DNA from: a bacterium
Lineage (GTDB): Bacteria; Latescibacterota; Latescibacteria; Latescibacterales; Latescibacteraceae
Length of the DNA stretch: 26,490 nt
Direction: 5' to 3'
Assembly: GCA_021372535.1 (NCBI GenBank)
Contig: JAJFUH010000181.1
Location: forward strand, 1-26,490
Shown here: piece after piece, positions 23,820-26,490 of the stretch
Layout of the letters: every line of letters starts with the position of its first letter
How positions within the stretch are numbered: the stretch's first letter is position 1
Program-made: the position numbers and the translations under genes
Notes under the pieces: model-generated
Seen by the model: the letters and a program-made list of their open reading frames with translations, nothing else
The model's database searches: none
Told to the model about the DNA's origin: nothing

Positions 23820-24923
23820 ATGTTAGAACCAGGAATTGAAACGAAGCCTTCGAACAACACAATGATATACGAGTTTTTGAAAATCATTGTGTATGTCTAC
23901 TGTTTTTTATTGAGTATCGATCTTATGGGAGTAGGATTCAAGGCGAGCAGTGCGGGATTTATCTCGGCGTTGAGGCATGCCACATCAAATCCGTTCATCG
24001 GTCTCGTGCTCGGGATTTTTATTACCAGTATTATTCAGAGCTCTTCGACAACCACATCCATTATTGTTGCGATGGTCGGCGCGGGAACCCTGAGCCTCGA
24101 AAGCGCAATCCCCGTGATAATGGGAGCGAATATCGGTACGACGGTCACCAATACCATTGTGTCTTTCGGATATGTCGGAAGGAAAATCGAGTTCGAGCGG
24201 GCATTCCGGGCATCAATCGTTCACGATATGTTCAATATTTATGCGACCATAATACTCTTCCCGCTGGAGCTCTATACAGGAATCCTCCGGCGCTCCGCTT
24301 TACTTCTGACAGGAGCGTTCAGGGGAGCAGGTGGCTTCGAACTGGTGAGCCCCCTCAAGATTATTCTCGATCCGGCAGTTTCGATTGTGACCGGTATCAT
24401 TCACAATCATATTGTGCTTATTATCGTGTCGCTCGTTTTTCTCTTTGTTTCCCTGGCACAGATAGTAAAATCAATGCATGGAATGATCATGAACAAGGTC
24501 GACCGTTTTCTTAACAGGTATCTGTTCAGAAACGCTCTGTCAAGTATGCTGTTCGGATTGATTCTTACCGCTATTATCCAGTCCAGTTCCATTACCACCT
24601 CGATCATTGTTCCGATCGCCGGCGCCGGTGTATTGACATTGGAACAGATATTCCCCTATACCCTCGGCGCTAATGTCGGAACGACCGTAACCGCAATCCT
24701 CGCGGCGCTGGCTCTCGGTATCGAGGCATCCATGACGGTGGCATTCGCTCATATGCTGTTTAATATTTTCGGAATAATGATCATTTATCCGTTCAGGATT
24801 GTACCGTTGTGGACCGCAAAAACAATTGCACGATTTGCCGCGAAGTCAAAAAAGCATTTCCTGATTTTTCTGATAATCTATATCTCCTTACATATCTTGC
24901 CTGTCATAATCACTTTTTTTTAA
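23820..24923 (+). CDS. Na+/phosphate cotransporter family protein (NptA-like)
   Basis: The 367-residue membrane protein has the inverted-repeat pattern of type II Na+/Pi cotransporters. The signature QSSS occurs twice: IIQSSSTTTSI (QSSS 73-76) and IIQSSSITTSI (QSSS 254-257). Each is followed by a GANIGTTVT or GANVGTTVT segment. The family takes up or exports phosphate coupled to sodium at the inner membrane. Many bacterial members carry a C-terminal PhoU-like domain; this one ends right after the last membrane helix. GAGG precedes the ATG by about seven bases. The gene stands alone, and no pho-box-like element was recognised upstream. Confidence 0.93.
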   Translation: MLEPGIETKPSNNTMIYEFLKIIVYVYCFLLSIDLMGVGFKASSAGFISALRHATSNPFIGLVLGIFITSIIQSSSTTTSIIVAMVGAGTLSLESAIPVIMGANIGTTVTNTIVSFGYVGRKIEFERAFRASIVHDMFNIYATIILFPLELYTGILRRSALLLTGAFRGAGGFELVSPLKIILDPAVSIVTGIIHNHIVLIIVSLVFLFVSLAQIVKSMHGMIMNKVDRFLNRYLFRNALSSMLFGLILTAIIQSSSITTSIIVPIAGAGVLTLEQIFPYTLGANVGTTVTAILAALALGIEASMTVAFAHMLFNIFGIMIIYPFRIVPLWTAKTIARFAAKSKKHFLIFLIIYISLHILPVIITFF

Positions 24924-25019
24924 TTCAAAGGCATGTGGACAGCAGCGGGAGTAATAGTGTCCGGATTCCCTGTGCTTCTCTCATATGGTACGAAAAAGGT
25001 GATCACATGGAAGTCGCCG

Positions 25020-25805
25020 TCATTCCTTTACCAGAACGAGGTAGAGGGCGCCAAGTTCCCCGGTAAACGGCACATCGACCGGAACAGGCTGGTACGATTG
25101 ATTGTATGCCGCTTCGAGTCTGAATCCGGCTTCGCGCACGAATGACAGAAAATCGTCATGATACCAGAGACGGAGAAAATGTTTTTCTTCAATGGTATTG
25201 CTCGAACCGTTTTCTTTGATGCACATATTCATGGTGACTGTCCGGATTTTCTTCAGGTAGTCGTAATTGTCCACTCTCCACAGAACATCTATTTTTGTTC
25301 CGTTGCTGCGGGCCGACCATGTTTCACAGGGCATTTTTTCGCTCGCGATATCGGTGCATATAAAAAATATTTCAACGATATAAATCCCGCCACTGCGGAC
25401 GGTATCCGACATGAGAGCAAAATGCCGTTTCAAATCATCATCACGGGTACAGTAGCTGAGACTGCTGATAAGAGTGAGCGCCGCATCGAATTTGTGCGCG
25501 AACCGTATGGATCGCATATCGCCGAGAACCGCATCGGCATAGGTATTCATACCGTGAGAGAGAATCCTGTCTTGAGAGAATTGCACCATTTCGGGGCTGA
25601 TATCATAACCGGTTATCCGGTATCCATATCGGGGGAAGGAAGTCAGGTAGGCCCCGCTCCCGCAGGCTGCTTCGAGAATTGACTTGACTTCGTTTTTTGC
25701 ATGTTTTTGGAAACAGTCGATAAAAAACCGCGTGTCGGTATCGATGTCGCGGCCTTCCGTAAAAGCAATATCATAGTATTGTGGCAGTTTATAAAGTCCG
25801 TTCAT
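25020..25805 (-). CDS. class I SAM-dependent methyltransferase
   Basis: The 261-residue protein has the Rossmann-fold methyltransferase motif I, ILEAACGSGAYL (about residues 42-53), then motif Post-I GYDISPEMVQFSQ and a motif-II-like DAALTLISSLSYC. C-terminal beta strands include LRLWYHDDFLSFVREAGF, the typical end of such methyltransferases. AGGAG lies seven bases before the ATG. The substrate cannot be inferred; the fold is shared by small-molecule, protein and RNA methyltransferases. It is convergent with the phosphate transporter gene and divergent from the BlaI-like regulator, without a clear functional link to either. Confidence 0.88.
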   Translation of the reverse strand: MNGLYKLPQYYDIAFTEGRDIDTDTRFFIDCFQKHAKNEVKSILEAACGSGAYLTSFPRYGYRITGYDISPEMVQFSQDRILSHGMNTYADAVLGDMRSIRFAHKFDAALTLISSLSYCTRDDDLKRHFALMSDTVRSGGIYIVEIFFICTDIASEKMPCETWSARSNGTKIDVLWRVDNYDYLKKIRTVTMNMCIKENGSSNTIEEKHFLRLWYHDDFLSFVREAGFRLEAAYNQSYQPVPVDVPFTGELGALYLVLVKE

Positions 25806-26141
25806 TCAAAACTCCTGTGAATAAAGTCGGATACCATTTTTCGTGTGAAGTAGTTATATAACATACATGTAATGTTTTCTGCATAGTTCATGCATTTTAT
25901 CATAGAGAATGTCCGTTTGTTATGGGAAGAGAAAAGAAGTGGTTATAGGAGAGAGATTGTGCCTTTTAAAGGGTATAATACGCTTTTTTAAAGGTGTTAA
26001 TATATATCACTGACCTGACAAATGACATATAAATAATAAATATTTTTTTGAAAATAACTTTATAATTCTTCGAATGCATGTTTGATGATCGTATTCCGTA
26101 ATAAGCTGCTTCCCCTGTGATAAGCCGAAAAAAATATTTTG
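25806..26141. other. gap between divergent methyltransferase and BlaI-like genes
   Basis: No gene supported. The stretch is AT-rich, with possible -10-like elements (TATAAT near 25974), but no promoter for the methyltransferase gene could be fixed. The - strand frames that cross here and run into the regulator gene are shadows. Confidence 0.35.
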
Positions 26142-26204
26142 CGATAATCTTTTCTCTTGACAAAAACGTAACGGTGTGCCATAATAAGCGAGAAAAGATT
26201 ATCG
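26142..26204. promoter_or_regulatory. perfect 15-bp inverted repeat flanking a promoter (candidate operator)
   Basis: CGATAATCTTTTCTC (26142-26156) and GAGAAAAGATTATCG (26190-26204) are exact reverse complements, 33 bp apart. The left arm touches the -35 hexamer and the right arm covers the expected transcription start. BlaI/MecI-family repressors often bind dyads at their own promoters, so autoregulation by the gene just downstream is plausible. The arms do not show the classic TACA/TGTA core. Confidence 0.65.
26157..26185 (+). promoter_or_regulatory. sigma70-type promoter of the BlaI-like gene
   Basis: TTGACA (26157-26162), a 17-bp spacer and CATAAT (26180-26185) match the consensus at 11 of 12 positions. 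Transcription would start near 26192, about 42 bases before the ATG. Confidence 0.8.
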
Positions 26205-26233
26205 AATAAACGTGTCCATGGGAGGAATCGAAT

Positions 26234-26490
26234 ATGCCGGGAAGAAAATCGTCGACCTTTACCGAGGTCGAGCTCGAATTCATGCAGATCATATGGGCCA
26301 GCGGGGAGGTTTCGACCGAAGATGTCCAGACAACGCTCCGTGAACGCGGGCGGGAGCTCTCGGACGGCGCCATCCGGAAAATCCTGTCCATACTGATGAC
26401 AAAGGGACACCTGAGCCGCAGAAGGTCGGGTAAAAGTTTTTATTATCGTGCAAAAGTTCATAAGGAACAGGCAGCGGGTTCCATGATACA
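26234..26490 (+). CDS. BlaI/MecI/CopY-family transcriptional repressor, N-terminal part
   Basis: The frame from ATG 26234 runs off the window after 85 codons. It encodes a winged-helix domain: FTEVELEFMQIIWASGEVSTEDVQ, then LSDGAIRKILSILMTKGHLSRRRSGKSFYYRAKV (quoted here only as landmarks: ELEFMQIIW, AIRKILSILMTKGHL, SFYYRA). This is the Penicillinase_R pattern, in which a 'W..G..T...V...L' helix precedes the recognition helix. Such repressors usually control a downstream BlaR1/M56 membrane peptidase or a copper-transport gene; that partner would lie beyond the window. GGAGGA lies seven bases before the ATG. A strong promoter and a 15-bp inverted repeat sit upstream. The 3' end is missing. 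Confidence 0.87.
   Translation, partial: MPGRKSSTFTEVELEFMQIIWASGEVSTEDVQTTLRERGRELSDGAIRKILSILMTKGHLSRRRSGKSFYYRAKVHKEQAAGSMI

Overview
The window looks like chromosomal DNA from a Gram-negative bacterium with an anaerobic or fermentative lifestyle. It carries an exported two-subunit [FeFe]-hydrogenase, formate-tetrahydrofolate ligase, Tat-type signal peptides, a lipoprotein and a lipoate-dependent 2-oxoacid dehydrogenase E1. The mixture of Desulfovibrio-type HydAB, a Tat-exported Gfo/Idh/MocA oxidoreductase and a URO-D/MtaA-like methyltransferase suggests a poorly sampled lineage. I cannot assign a phylum from sequence reading alone. No rRNA, tRNA or CRISPR array was seen.

Region 1 (1-10.5 kb, all + strand): the 3' end of a citrate synthase gene, then fhs, folD, tilS, ftsH, folE, folP, cdaA and ispE. 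It is a housekeeping cluster centred on folate. FolE and FolP make the pteridine and dihydropteroate; Fhs and FolD load and interconvert one-carbon units on tetrahydrofolate. TilS, FtsH, CdaA and IspE are essential-type functions. The cluster ends at a strong bidirectional terminator near 10.5 kb. The cyclase CdaA has an altered DGA motif (DLA), and FtsH has a long basic C-terminal tail.

Region 2 (10.5-12.9 kb): hydA-hydB on the - strand, then an AT-rich gap holding a roughly 200-bp MITE-like element with 13-bp terminal inverted repeats and a 12-bp target duplication. Region 3 (12.9-16.7 kb): a URO-D/MtaA-family protein and a lipoprotein on the + strand, convergent with a Tat-exported oxidoreductase. 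Region 4 (17.2-20.6 kb): E1 alpha and beta on the - strand, divergent from lipA, which supplies the lipoyl cofactor needed by the E2 partner (not in the window).

Region 5 (20.7-22.9 kb, - strand): a tightly coupled pair, a PTS EIIA-CBS-CBS protein and an ArsB/NhaD-type ion transporter, behind a leader rich in hairpins. Region 6 (23.8-26.5 kb): a Na+/phosphate cotransporter, a SAM methyltransferase, and the 5' part of a BlaI/MecI-family repressor. The repressor's sigma70-like promoter sits between two perfect 15-bp inverted repeats.

The gaps hold small repeats: 7-bp tandem repeats, a 16-bp-period pyrimidine repeat, and two copies of a short palindromic repeat. I found no clearly new multigene system. 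The best leads are the variant CdaA motif, the EIIA-CBS/transporter pair, the promoter-flanking inverted repeat at the right end and the MITE-like element.
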